This document shows, piece after piece, positions 51,901 through 64,000 of a stretch of 64,000 bases of DNA (its first letter is position 1; each line of letters begins with the position of its first letter). This stretch comes from Blattamonas nauphoetae (lineage: Eukaryota; Preaxostyla; Oxymonadida), in the NCBI GenBank assembly GCA_033064195.1, contig JARBJD010000041.1, positions 248,001 through 312,000 on the forward strand, given 5' to 3'. The notes below the pieces were generated by a model that saw only the letters and a program-made list of their open reading frames with translations, made no database searches and was not told where the DNA came from. The translations under genes and the position numbers were made by a program.

Positions 51901-54106
51901 AGAAGCGAGGTCTTTTGTTGAGATGACTCGCATCAGATTGGGTGAAGAATTGAGGATCGTGTTGATCTCCTTTTCGATGACAGAGTCGTCCACGGTCTCC
52001 TCTTCAACGAGTTCTGGCTTGGCAAGTTCTTCTTCTTTCTTCTTCTCTTCGGCTTTCCTCATTCGATCAAGAACCTCCTGGGCAAGAAGCTCCCTTCTCC
52101 TCTGCTCTTCTCTCCGTTTTTGTTTGTTTCTCGCCCTCTTTGCCCGCCACAGCTCTCTTTCAACCGCTTCGATCGAGGTTTGAAATCGAAAAGTTGCGAT
52201 TGGAGCTGCATTGTCGAAATTTAGAAGAGGCAGGCGACCAGCAGAGAGAACATAGTTATTTGCACTTGAATGCGAGGGATATCGAGAATATGATGCCCCA
52301 ATCGTGGACAGGTCGTGCTGTGTCATGGTGTGGACGAAGAGGGGAGGTGAGAAGTGAGTGTGAAGCAGATGGAGACGAGCGAGAACAGATTGGAAGAAGG
52401 ATTTAGATTGGACAATTGCGTCAATGTTCCGAAGAGACTCGTCGAGCTTGATGATTTTAAAAGTTGAGGGGGGCAGAAGAAGAGATGGTGGTGATCTGAT
52501 CGGCTCGAGGAGTGACTGAATGGAGACTGTGATTGAGGGATCTTCTTGATGAGAGATTGGTGGTTCTGTGAGGGGTGATGCTCGTCTCTGGGTGTTTGGA
52601 GAGTTCCCTTCATATATACCAGGGGATGGGCTTCGTTGTGGTTGAGCATCGCTGAGAAGTCCAGGGAATTCAGACAAGAGTTGGAGGAAGAGGTGCATTC
52701 CGGGTGAATCTTTGAATGTCTTATTTGGGAGATACGATTCCGAGTCTGGCCCATCCACTTCAAATGGATTGTAGTCCTCATCCTCATCCTCAGCATCTTG
52801 AAGAATAGTTGATGCGGAAATGGATGAAAACGAATCAAGAATGGGCATCTGACGAATAGCTTCTTCTTTCAGTCGATGGGCGATGATTTCATCTCGTTCC
52901 TTTGGTGACATTGAATTTGTTATATCGTTTCCAAGGAGATCAGACGACAAACTGTCGAGGTTGTCTGTTTGAATCCCACGTTCATCGAGACAATCCTTCC
53001 GATCTTTGTAGAGTTCTCGAATGTTCAAATCAAATTGTTGGATATCGTTTAAAACTTCAAAAATACTACTATCTTCAAGTTCTGGTTGTTGTATCCATTT
53101 TCTATCGATCCATTTTCCGAGAATTGGAGATGGTTCAGTTATGTCCTCTTCTACAGGTTCTGCGATTGACGACACAAAAGAGTGCTTATCTTGAGGAGAT
53201 AAGGCAAGAAGCGAGGGTGGAGCAGATGCTTCAGAGAGACTCAGTGAAGATGGAGCATCAGGAGCTAATGGAAGGAACAAATTGAGTGTTGTTGGTGGGC
53301 TTCGCTGTTGCTGACTCTGCATTCGCAATTCGAATGCTATTCGATCAAGTTCAGAGTGCATTTCTTCCATGTCTTCGTTAGTTGATATATGAGGAAGGAA
53401 AAACGTGTGTTGATCTCGTTCAAGACAATCAAATGTTTGGATGGATAATTGAACGGGTTTTGGGAGACGATCAACCAATGTGAGATAAGTATGACGAAGA
53501 TCTCGAATCCGAATGATGATATCGCGTCGGAGAGTAATCCAGTTCGAAGCCTGCAGTGCTTGGGTGATCTGTTGAATGTGAAAAGTGGTTTATTGAGATG
53601 AACATGAATCGAAGAAAATTCCAAGACTTTCAAAAACTCGACACGAATCTTTTCTTGCAAAAAGAAGAGCTTTTGTTTCGTGGTTGTCATATATGTGAGA
53701 GCAAGGGGGCGAGCAAATCCACGCGCAAAAACATCAGAGAGAGTAAAATGATGAATCTATGCAGGATGGAAAAAAGATCTCATATGGAGAAATAAACGAC
53801 ACAGACATATGCAAAGATCTTTTCTCCCTCATCTATGAGAATTGTTGAGGAATCATTTGGGAGAGCTTTTGCCCTTTGTCCACTTGGATTTCGTGCTTCC
53901 ACTGTCATAATACGAAGTGCAAAATCGCCGAGATCCATGTGTTTCTTCGCTACATCTTCAGGATAGGCAATAAGAGGGATCGGCTGAATGTGTGAACGAG
54001 GAAAACGGGATACCCCTTCCTGTGCATTGAACTCTGTTAATAATATAAAATCAGGATCAGGTTGTACAATATTATACACTTTATCCAGCGGTTTTCCGCT
54101 GGACAT
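48907..54106 (-). CDS. SMCR8-like longin/DENN protein, three exons
   Basis: Exons 54106-53807, 53756-53628 and 53568-48907 join in frame to 1,696 residues; introns are 50 and 59 nt. The N-terminal longin part has DFILLTEFNAQEG, LGDFALRIMTVEARN, IDEGEKIFAYIHHFTLSD and VFARGFARPLALTYM. This is the SMCR8/folliculin pattern (D-ARGF-RP), closest to SMCR8. A disordered Ser/Pro-rich middle (about 300-1000) follows. A DENN-like segment near residues 1230-1360 has HIILSLLIGLPIVIYATDQ and VSALSFFLPGTS. The C-terminus is a basic helical region (ERIENYDRKYR, EKRKLRSTPKEQ). SMCR8 acts with C9orf72 in GAP control of ARF/Rab GTPases, autophagy and lysosome function. This copy is nearly twice as long as the animal protein. 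The uninterrupted last exon alone would miss the diagnostic N-terminus. Confidence 0.75.
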
Positions 54107-54261
54107 CTCGGAGAAGAAACCTTGTGGGCTTCAAGAAGCTCTTCCAAAATAGCCGTTTTTATTCAATTTCGAAGGACTTCTTCTTCTTTTCATCAAAAAT
54201 TTGTCCCGCTCAATCCGCATCTCCCTTCATATAGCGTTCCATCAACGGAAACTTGCGACTG
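54107..54261. promoter_or_regulatory. Compact bidirectional promoter, SMCR8-like / Fused-like genes
   Basis: The two divergent start codons are 155 bp apart. The interval must hold both promoters and 5' leaders. It is moderately AT-rich and has no recognised core element. Confidence 0.5.
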
Positions 54262-57200
54262 ATGCAAGTTCCATCCTCTTTCGGTAATGTTGAGGCGTCA
54301 TATCATAAAATTAGGTTAATTGGGACAGGATCCTTTGGTAGGGTGTATCAGGTCTGTTCATTTTCGTCTGAATCTTCTATATCCTGTTCTACCCCAATCA
54401 TCGTCTCTTCACATATTTGCTCGTCATAATTATTATGTTTTGTTTAGGGACGGAAAAATGGAACAGGTCATCTTGTTGCGTTGAAATACATTGGTAAACA
54501 GGGGAGCTCTCCAAAAGAAACAACATCATTCCTCTCGGAAGTTGAAGTGATGAGAAAACTTCAACATGAAAGCATCATTCAATTTGTGGACTGTTTTGAA
54601 ACAGAAGATGAGTATGTTGTTACAACAGCGTTTGCACAAAGTGATTTATCCAAGTTATTAACAGATGAATCCAATTTTTCCGAAGGTGAGATTCAGTGGA
54701 TTACAAGACAGCTTGTGTCTGCTCTCAAATACCTCCATGATAGAAACATCATTCATCGTGATTTAAAACCATCTAATATCCTGATTGATTCATCTGGATC
54801 CATTAAACTCTGCGACTTTGGCTTCGCACGAATTCTTGACGAAAAAACGTCCAAAATGGGATCAATCAAAGGAACTCCTCTATACATGGCTCCTGAGATT
54901 GTTTCAGAAAAAAGATATGATTGGAGGTCGGATCTTTGGTCACTTGGAGCCCTTCTCTACGAACTTCACGCTGGACACCCTCCGTTTGAGGCAGATAATA
55001 TTATATCACTTCTTTCACTCCTTAAGAATCAAGAAGTTGAATATTTACCTTCAATGGGAACCGATTTTAGCAGCTTCCTCCGAGGCCTCCTCCAGAAAGA
55101 TCCGAGCCGAAGATTTCTCTGGTCTGATCTCTTGAAACATCCGTTTATCACCAAAGATACGACAACCACTCCTAAATTAACGAGGTTTGTTGTAACTGGA
55201 CGAACTCCAACCTTATCAAACAATCTCAATGACTACGCACCAAGATGGCTTCTCAGCATCCAAAGTGATCATCCAGAAGTTGCTAATCAGCAAGAAGATA
55301 TTCTATCTAAGAAAAGAGAAGAATTGTCCTTGTTTTTACATGAAAGTGTCCGGCAACCGAATCTATTGCGACCGAGCACATCACTAGAGTTTTCACAGAC
55401 ATCTCACCGACCATCGATCCAACCAACAAACCATTTACGTGCTATACTGTCAAAACATCACGTTGATACTTCCAACATTGACGATGATAGCGACACCAGT
55501 CCATCCTCTTCGAGCTCTGAAAACTCAGATCCACAACCGATTTCTATAGATATGCCGCCTATTCCTGAACATGACGAAGATGAATCTGTTCATGTGGCAG
55601 CAATTGAACGAACAGAAACTTCGACTTCTCAGGTTGAACAACCTAAACCAATCGTAACCAAAAAAGGGAAGAAGGGCTCTGTTAAGAAAAAGGCCCTTCC
55701 AAAACTAAAATCGACGTCATCAATCTCTGCATCAAAATCAAAACCAAAAACCAAAAAACCGGCAAGTGCAACAAAGCCAGCTAAAGCGAAGAAAACTAAG
55801 TCGACCAATGAAACACCATCTACAAAGCCAAAGATCGTGAAAAAGGTGATCGTAAAACGAAAATCAAAAGTTGCACCGAAACATCACTCATCAGATGCAT
55901 CTCTTCTCTCCCCAATGTCGGTCCCCTCCCTCTCGATCGCTTCACTGTCAATCAACTCACATCACGCTTCAGTCAGATCATTCATATCTCGTGTTTCCTC
56001 GGAAATTCTCTTTCCTGAGACTCCACAAACAGAAAGTCCACCACAAGCCTTACGCTACCATGACATGGACGAGCTCCGACTCAGCATGAAGTCATCTCGA
56101 ACATCTTATCCATCCATCGAACAAGGAAAGGCGTCGCCAATTCCAGAATCAACATTTGAACTCCCTCCTCTTGAATGGTTTTCAGAGGTGAAGGAAGAGA
56201 TTCAGGAACCTCAGTCGACTCTTGTTGAGTCAGATCAGGACGTTCCTACACTTTACGTCGCAGATATTGATGTTATCGCGCAAGGACTGTCGATCCCATC
56301 ACCATTCACTCAGAATGAAGATGGACCGGGCAGTCTGGATATCATTTCAGAAGAGATTCACTCAGGCTCGGGTTCATTTGGTGAAACGTCTAGTTCACAC
56401 TCAACAAACAAGGAATCCATCAAATTGGAAAGTTCTTCCGTGGCTCACTCAGAAGCACAGGACAGACAACCATCATCTCAGCCATCTCCGAAACAGTCGA
56501 TGGAGCATCTTGATTTGACGCCTGAGTCCATCAACAACGAACCAACGACAGATTTCGATTCAGGATCAGTCACAGAATACGAAACAGAGGAAACCGAACA
56601 GACACAACAGACGTCTTTCATTAGACATCGATCAACGAGCGATTTGACCAGTCTGGTACAGACATCGTCGTTCTCCAGATCCAAGACTCAACAAATCACT
56701 GAAAATCTATCCGGTAGGCACACTCTCTCGCGCTCTCTTTTAGTCATTCCTGACTCCTCACTGGAAAGGCTGGAATCTAAGATACTCGAAACAGCCAGTG
56801 TCAAAGAGCTGGTCGTCACTGCAAGCCTTCCAGTCACTTTCGAAACTACGGAAGAATCCACAGGAGCGGAGAGTGAATCATTGTTTCACATTCCTCTTTC
56901 ACTTTATATTGGGAAAGTGTCTGTGGATGATTCAGCCACAATTTATCCTCAAGATCCTCAAGTCATCCTCCAATATCGACGATACAGAGAATCAGCCCAA
57001 TTGGACCGTGTCGTCTCATATATCATTGAAGAAAACGGAAAAAGACCACCCAAATCCAAAATCGATGTCGTCGCACGTCCTCTCAGTGCAAGGGCAAGAT
57101 TACAAAAGGAGATAGTTTTTGAAGATTTGGAGAACGAGGTGGAGGAGGATGAGAGTCATGCGATCACTGTCACTCGATCCTCTGAGCAAACCATATCGCT

Positions 57201-60200
57201 TAATGTGTCTCCGAAAAAAGCCCAATTCGAACCAGAGGATTCATTCTCCCACTTTACAACTTCGAGTTCAACCATTAAATCCGAGATCGATACCGAAGAC
57301 TCGTACTCCACACCGTCACATCAGCTTTATAAAGTTCAGCGCATTCCACTCACTCTCGATACTCATTCTCACCGTACTTCAAGAAAGTCTCTCCGGCAGC
57401 TTCTCCCTCTCGAGCCGGAATCTCCCAAAAGTGCATCACGATCCCTGGAACCGCTTCCAGAAACTCCAAAAGCCAATATTGTGGCGACAACCACAGTTCT
57501 CCTGATGGACCCTGGTTTCTTGACACATTCTGAGAACGAACATTTGGAATCTCACTCAGACACCGTTGATGGTGGGAGTTCGTCCTCAACTATATCCTCC
57601 ATGAAGAGGATTCATCGAGATAATTACAGCTTTGGGGATTTGATTTCGGCGTCGGAGAGATTTTCACGTCGCACAGCATCTCGACAACGAAAAAGGTTTC
57701 CCGTCTCGTCGTATGTGTTTTCAGCTTTTTTGGGGGCAAGAAAACCGATAACAACCCCATTTACGGTCACCAAAATTCCAAAATCCCTTTTGATTCTTTC
57801 TCATCGCGCTCTTTTCCATTTGTCATCATCGGACACCTTCCATCAATCGAAGGATGGTCGACATCAATCAGCCCAACAATACATCCCCCTCCTTCGTCGC
57901 GCTGACCTCGAATTAAATCGTGCATTTGCTTCACACCAGATTGCTTCACAAGAAACAATTAAACAAGTTTCTGGATTGATGAAGGCGTTTTCTCGAATTA
58001 TTAAATCAACATCAATTCCGGATCAGGACGCTTTTCTCTCATCAAACATTATCTACACTCTCCTCATCCGGAATGCTCTCGTGTGTTTCTCACCTTCGTT
58101 CTTTAATCACACGAAAGGAGAGGCACTCTTTCCTCTTCCAGCGAATCTCCTTCCTCTGATCTTCTACGAAAAGCACAATGTTGGGAAGGTTGATTCCCGT
58201 TACCCAACAAAGAAAGCCAATAAAGGTTTAGATTTCACCGTCAAAATATCACCGGAGAATCCTCATCCAACTCCGATTTCCATGCAATTCGCTTCTTTCG
58301 GAAGTTTTGAGGAATCGCTTAGCTATACTGGGATGCCTTATGAATACCTCTGGTCAGAGTCGCCGACATTCCATTCTCCACTCCCTCCATTCTCTTCTTT
58401 CATCCGTCCGAACTTAAACGACTTTAACACAAGCATCCCTTATTCTGCTCCGCGAATAGGAATCTCGGAGACCATTTCATTCGATCACATTCGCAACAAA
58501 TTGACATTCAAGAGCATCCACAACAACAAGATATATCCCGATCCACCCATTGCCTCTGCTCTTGCCACGCGATGGGGATTGTATCGATGGCTCCCAGCAG
58601 ATGTTGGCATTCCTATTTATGTGGATCTTGCGAGTTCACTCGCACAACGAGCAATCAAAATCAAAGTTCCACATATTAGAAACACTTTCGCCCTTCCTTC
58701 TTTCACAGTCGATGATTTTTTTGCCAATCCACTTTCACTCCAGTTTTCTACGGCACGGACTGCTCAAAATCACCAGTCAGGGTTCTTCTCTCCTCTTACC
58801 TTAGGATCGTCTGGAGCCTCAACACCGTATGACACACCAAACGAACTCATCACCATCGACTGGTTCGGAATCGTGACTAGTATGAAAACAGCGATCCGTG
58901 GACTGACACAATTTGTCCGAACCATCAGTGCATGTGCTCGGGGAATATATTCTTCAATTGTCGGGTCGTTTTACAATGGATCGTTCCGACCCCTGTGGGC
59001 GTATCGACCTGGTGGGGAAAGTGATGTGGACCAGGATTCATTTGAGGAAGACAAATGGCTAATTGCTCTGATTTACGCTGTACTCCCGTTCTTTCATCAC
59101 TTCTTCACCTGTCCGACAGAAGGTGAACAGGACAAGCAGACAAAGCCCAAGAGAAAGAAGGATCAAACCAAAGTTGACTGGACTGCCCTCAGATGGCATC
59201 ACATTCTCACCATTGCCTGTCCGCTCGCTACCTTCTGTCCACATTGTGCCATCCTTCCCAGGGGGATCCCGTCACATGTCTTGTTTGCTGCTCGGATGAC
59301 CCATAGAACACTTCTCCATCTCCGAAATTCATCACCAGATACTTTTATCTCGCCGATTCCACACGACTCAGCGAACCCAAACCTTCGATACACGGGTGTC
59401 TGTCCAAGTGAAGATGAAGTTCGAAAACAATATCATCATCTTACGACTCATCTACGAATATCTGCTTGTGATTGTATTTGTGCGATCATTGACTGTTTGG
59501 AGACATTGTGGTTTGTCAATCAGCTCTCAACACAAGCTTCGGCAATGTTTGTCACACTCCTCCTCGCAATAAACCAAAAATCTGTGAACCCGCTCACACC
59601 TTTAATGAAAGAGGATAACCACATAAATTTAACTGAGCAACCTCTTACTGTACTCCAAAGGCTCTCTCGAGAACTTGCTCCGGTTTTGGGAACAGGTATA
59701 TTAGGCGGATCAACCAGATGGAATTGCGTCTCACTGGATACTCGCGTCTTCTGTGTTCTTCATGGAATCGGAAAATGTGGATGTGTTCGAGAATGGAAAT
59801 CTTCACTCTCCCTAACACAGATCCCAACTGAAACAAAGCTTCTCTCCAAATTTCTGGGAGGAAAAAATGTCGACATTTCCTTAGACCAAAATCCACTCTC
59901 TTTAAAACAGCAATCACTCTTACTCTCAGCATCAGTGATCGATGTCATCCCAGAAGGTGTCCAGGACCATAATATCATTCAACTCACCGACGAAGCCCAG
60001 CAATCACAAATCACAACAGCTGAGATGGTCAGAAATCAACAAAATATGATCATGTCGGCAGCAAGTATCCCATACCTGATTTCTGGAAACGAACTAACTC
60101 AATACGACCCGATGATAATGGGAATCGTCAATTTTTTCTCTGCTCTTCTCTTCCCTCCCTATTATCCACTCGCAGAGAACCCTGACGTTTTGTTTGGAGG

Positions 60201-63200
60201 CGAAAGTCGAGCAATCTGGGCCCGTGAGTATTCCATCATAAAAATGGATCGATTACCGGCATCAAAATCTTCCACAGGAGAGAACTGGGGATCTCAGGAA
60301 ATCGTTCCACGTTCGTACGTATTCTCTCTCAAGTCCCTTCACAACCCTCAACCGTTTGTGAAGGGTCTGATGCATCTGTCAGACCCAACTCTCACTGAAG
60401 ACGATATTTCACCATCAACTCATCCATCAAGATTACTATTGGATGTCACTCCTCTGGTCACATCAGAGATTTTCCATAATACACTCAATTATTCAAAGCA
60501 AAAACGAGAAATACCATCGAAGCCAAAAAGTTACATCAGTTTGGAACTGTTTTCGAATCCGAAAGACCAGGACTACCCTTGTATCCCAATCATGATTTCA
60601 TTTTTCATCGAATCGTTCGTTTACAGAGTTCTTTCTGTTGAGGAAAGGTCGCACTGCACTCCTGTCTTCACGACGCAACATGGAGCTCTCACAACGACAC
60701 TTCGTCTCCTCCTTTTCATCATTCAGCAAAGTAAAAATTATGATTCGCTTGGACGACAACCCTACACGATTTTCACAAGACAGGACGTTCAAGTTATTGA
60801 CATTATTTCGGCCCTTCTAGTCACACCAATGCACCTTCTTTACTCGCGAATGTGCGCACAGTGTGGATCTTTGTCGAACCGATTGCTTTCGGAATACCTT
60901 CACAATTATTCCATCGCAGCGATTATTACCAGAACAGCAACAGACCTGAAAGAAAAACTGGACACTGTTCTCGGATCTGATGGAATGTTACGAACAGAGT
61001 TGACAATTCCAGCCAATCAAGCGACATCCCTCAAAGCGCTGAGTCCTGATGGTGATATGATATATCCGTTTGTCGTGTTGATCGCCAGTATGATTGATAT
61101 GTTCCTGGAAAACGTTCATGCAGGAATCCTCATCTCCATGAAAACACCTCTGATGACCAATGAAGAGATGAAAAATGATCAAACGATTCGGAAACCTTGG
61201 ATAAATCCAGTCTACGATTCCTGTCTTAGTGTAGATTATTATCTTCAACTTTTGCAGTGTTTCTATGGATTATTGAGTGTTACATCGTCTGGAGGAGGAA
61301 TGAGCCACTTTCCAGTCGATTTGAACCTCACGATCTATCAACAAGTTTTCTCTAGTCCTCTTGCCTCACTCGTTGACACGACCACGAGGCTCACCCCAGA
61401 AGAAATCATCAGCAAAGACTTGTTCTTCCCACCTCTCAACCGAAATACCGTTCCACCGTTGTCCTATCGAAAGACGCCAGTCATGATGCTATTACGAGCA
61501 TACATGACACGACTATCGATCAATTGCATGCTCAACAACCCTGTAGTTCCATGGACAGTGACTCCAGAGACCAAGAAGCCTCAACCCATAAAAAAAGGGC
61601 CTGTCATCCGATCGGAATTATCATTTTTATCCCCTTTGACATCGACTGATTATCAGGATTCGACAGAAACGCATCTCCCAACAAAACCCAATGAAAGTAC
61701 TTGGGAAAGATTTCCAGGATCGGTTGCTTTTCTCTCTGAAGAGTTCCTCCCATGCCTTGACCGACCAAATATTCGGCTTTCGATCTTCAACCTCCCTGCA
61801 CATCTCCTCCGGGTCTCCTCATTCATGAGCTTTCTGTCTCCTCGAGTTTATCCTTTTTCAACCGTTCAAGCCTCAAGTCGTTATCGTCAACAGGTTAGTA
61901 TATTGAATCAGGATCCACTCCCAACAATCATTTCAATGGTTAAACAACAACCAATTTGGCTTCCTCGCCAAACATTAGCAGTGTTTGTTGATGATTACAA
62001 ACGGATCAAGCGCATTCCAACACAACACTCTCTTTACTATGAGAACAGATCGTCCGCACATCTGGAGGCATTGGTCAATTATGCCAAACTGAACCCATAT
62101 CGACAAAGTTTTGAGGATGGACGTCTGTCGAAGCATGATACGTTCCCACCCTTCCAATACCAAACAAAATTTGGATTGCCTTTCCCTCAATTCAATTCAG
62201 AAATCAAACTCACGCAAGTGATCTCAAAGAAAACCGGCCTTCCAGTGGTGCCGAAGCATCCAATCGTCTTGTCAACATCTGAAAATACCGTTGTCGCTTC
62301 AACTGGCCAAGTATTTGCACATCATCATTCTCTCATCACAGCATTTCTTTGCGCCTTCTTTGACTTTACTGATGCGATGTGCTTGTCATCTGAAGAAATC
62401 CCTGAGGATGAGGCGCTTCGTTCATCGAGGCACGATTCGAAATCAGCGCAGACATTCAATATTGGACCATTGAAGGGTGAATCACTGAATCCTCCTCAGA
62501 ATATAATCACTTCATGGAATCAAGAGACAGCTGACATCCTCCTAACGAACCAGAATCAACTCACGGAACACGAGAACAAACTCCTCACAAAAGCAATCCA
62601 TCCTCCCCCCACCTCTGTGAATCCTCCATCAGTCTACAACCGCTGGTCATGGCTTGGTCAATACCAGAATCTCCCCATTCATGCCATTTGGAGTGTTTAC
62701 ACAAACATCTGCCCTCTCCGGTCGCATCTTGTTGAACCAGAGTCTTTTCACTCCTCTCCGCGATTGATGGAACCACCTCCGGGAAAGATTGCGGAAAATG
62801 TGGTGGAAGAGGCACGGGATGCTTACAGTGTTTTGGTTTCACAAGCGGATCTCCTCTCAGTTTCGAGATTCTTGGCTCAGATTCCGATGATGTCAGAAGA
62901 AGCAAAAGATGAAGCTAGCAAATTACTTTTGGATAATATTGATAGACCATCGAAGGAGATTGGGACGTATCCATCACTGATTCAGTTCCCATCGGTCCTC
63001 ACATCCCATTTTCTCGATGGTTTAGGATCATTACCTGTTTCAACTGGATCGACAGAGAAGCTCCAGATTGATCCCACACTTGCGGATTCGCCACTTGGAC
63101 CATTGTATCCAATTTCACCGGTTTATTCGCTGACGCCACAGAACTCGCCGATCGACATCATTGTGAGCGGGATGGTTGCAAAGTCTCCGCAGTCAGAATC

Positions 63201-64000
63201 AAAACTTGAGAAGGGGATCGAAATTCTTCAAGAACTTCCTCTTAAAGGTGGAACTCAGCCGATGTCTCTCAATTTGGTACATGCAAACGGTCTAGCTCCT
63301 TTACCAGAGTCGCTCTACTCCGAACCATATCCCTTCCATCTCAGCGACTCTGCTCGTCCAGCTTGGATGATCGACATCTTAATATGGGCATCACACGTCG
63401 TCTCTTCACCTCCGCCATCATTGTTTGCCCTCGCTGGAGGATACACTCCGCTGTGTTCGACTCGGATTCTTCCTGAAGCATGTGAATCACCTCCAATATC
63501 CCACACAATATCAATGATTTATCGAATTACACGCGATCTTCTCAAACATACACACGATGATGATTCACCATATCTTCCTCTTCCTGAGGATCAGACGGAT
63601 GTCAACATCTTTTCTGATTATGTCCGATCGGATCTCTCGCTCCAACTTCGGCAAACAGCCCCAATTCAACTCTTTTTCGGAAACGAGGATATGTCACAGC
63701 TCTTCAATCTATTATCTCATCGCCGAATCATTGTTCAGCCGATCCAATCTCGGTATCCAATGACTCTCACTCGCCACAGTCTTGGTCTTCTCCTTGGACA
63801 GTTCCCGTTGATTTCGAGCTACCACCACCAAGTCTCAGAACAACCTGACAACAAAAGTCCAACTTTAGAGGAAGGATCGTTCAATTCGGATACACAAACA
63901 TTCTATGTGTCAAGTCCAGCAAATCTCGCTGCAGTTGATCGACTGACCTTGAGTCGATTCCACTTTTCCATCTCTCTTTTCCTCTTCATTGTCAACAGTA
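54262..64000 (+). CDS. Giant Fused/STK36-like protein kinase (truncated by the window edge)
   Basis: Exon 1 (54262-54351) encodes MQVPSSFGNVEASYHKIRL and the Gly loop GTGSFGRVYQ. A 96-nt GT-AG intron (54352-54447) is followed by one exon that stays open from 54448 to the right edge, 3,184 codons. The kinase is complete: VALKYIGKQG (Lys43), LQHESIIQFVDCFE, HRDLKPSN (Asp135), LCDFGFARIL (DFG Asp153), SIKGTPLYMAPEIV, DLWSLGALLYELHAGHPPF and FLWSDLLKHPF. LCDFGFAR plus SIKGTPLYMAPE is diagnostic of Fused/STK36. Residues about 390-520 are Ser/Lys-rich and disordered. The remaining >2,600 residues look mostly folded and helical with acidic linkers. Animal STK36 is about 1,315 residues, so this is at least 2.4 times longer. 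Fused kinases are needed for motile-cilia central-pair assembly, an ancestral role outside Hedgehog signalling. Confidence 0.85.

Noticed and set aside
1-64000. A non-standard genetic code with reassigned stops, known in some oxymonads
   Set aside because: TAA (AdhE, the Rho GTPase, the STE20-like kinase) and TGA (the DOCK and NEDD1-like genes) all end genes at the expected places and no in-frame stop was needed inside conserved domains.
1-64000. CRISPR arrays, rRNA or tRNA genes, retroviral or Polinton-type elements
   Set aside because: I saw no spaced direct repeats, no tRNA T-loop signature with pairing arms, and no reverse transcriptase, integrase or capsid motifs. A tRNA scan and a translated search could overturn this.

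Overview
The window is nuclear DNA from a protist. Genes are close together on both strands and many are split by short introns with GT-AG ends, from 28 nt to about 180 nt, with many near 30-40 nt. TAA, TAG and TGA all serve as stops. A bifunctional AdhE points to an anaerobic or microaerophilic lifestyle. A Fused/STK36 kinase and a NEDD1-like protein suggest a flagellated cell. A TmcB-like membrane protein and AdhE fit a metamonad such as an oxymonad or other Preaxostyla, but this placement is inference.

Layout. 1-5.3 kb is a repeat and transposon graveyard: a short palindromic tandem repeat, clustered foldback repeats, a decayed mariner/IS630-type fragment and a larger decayed DDE transposase. 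5.8-10.6 kb (minus) is a very large TmcB-like multi-spanning protein. 11.1-12.9 kb is a low-complexity gene with an unresolved frame change. 13.2-14.2 kb is a Rho GTPase with six introns. 14.4-15.9 kb encodes a possible RRM-like protein. 16.1-18.2 kb encodes an unusual BTB-LRR-DUSP protein. 18.4-20.3 kb holds a rhodanese-dual-specificity phosphatase and a duplicated relic of it. 20.5-23.1 kb is AdhE. 23.3-25.3 kb is a non-autonomous element with about 300-bp terminal inverted repeats, inserted directly in front of a helical-repeat protein gene (25.3-28.4 kb).

29-34 kb holds a small Cys/Pro/Gln-rich protein, a divergent DMG-type protein kinase with an unknown C-terminal region, and a minimal STE20/MST-like kinase with a GC-AG intron. 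34.1-41.7 kb (minus) is a complete DOCK-family Rho GEF. It is divergently paired with a chromo-barrel protein carrying an in-frame minisatellite (41.8-45.4 kb). 45.5-47.9 kb is a NEDD1-like WD40 protein. 48.9-54.1 kb (minus) is an SMCR8-like longin/DENN protein. It shares a 155-bp promoter gap with a giant Fused/STK36-like kinase that runs off the right edge with more than 3,200 codons.

How the genes work together. The Rho GTPase and the DOCK GEF belong to one actin-signalling pathway class. STK36 and NEDD1 belong to axoneme and microtubule-organising biology. SMCR8 belongs to membrane traffic and autophagy. The spliced models below were built by hand; every exon junction given keeps the reading frame. 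Family assignments come from motif recognition without database searches.
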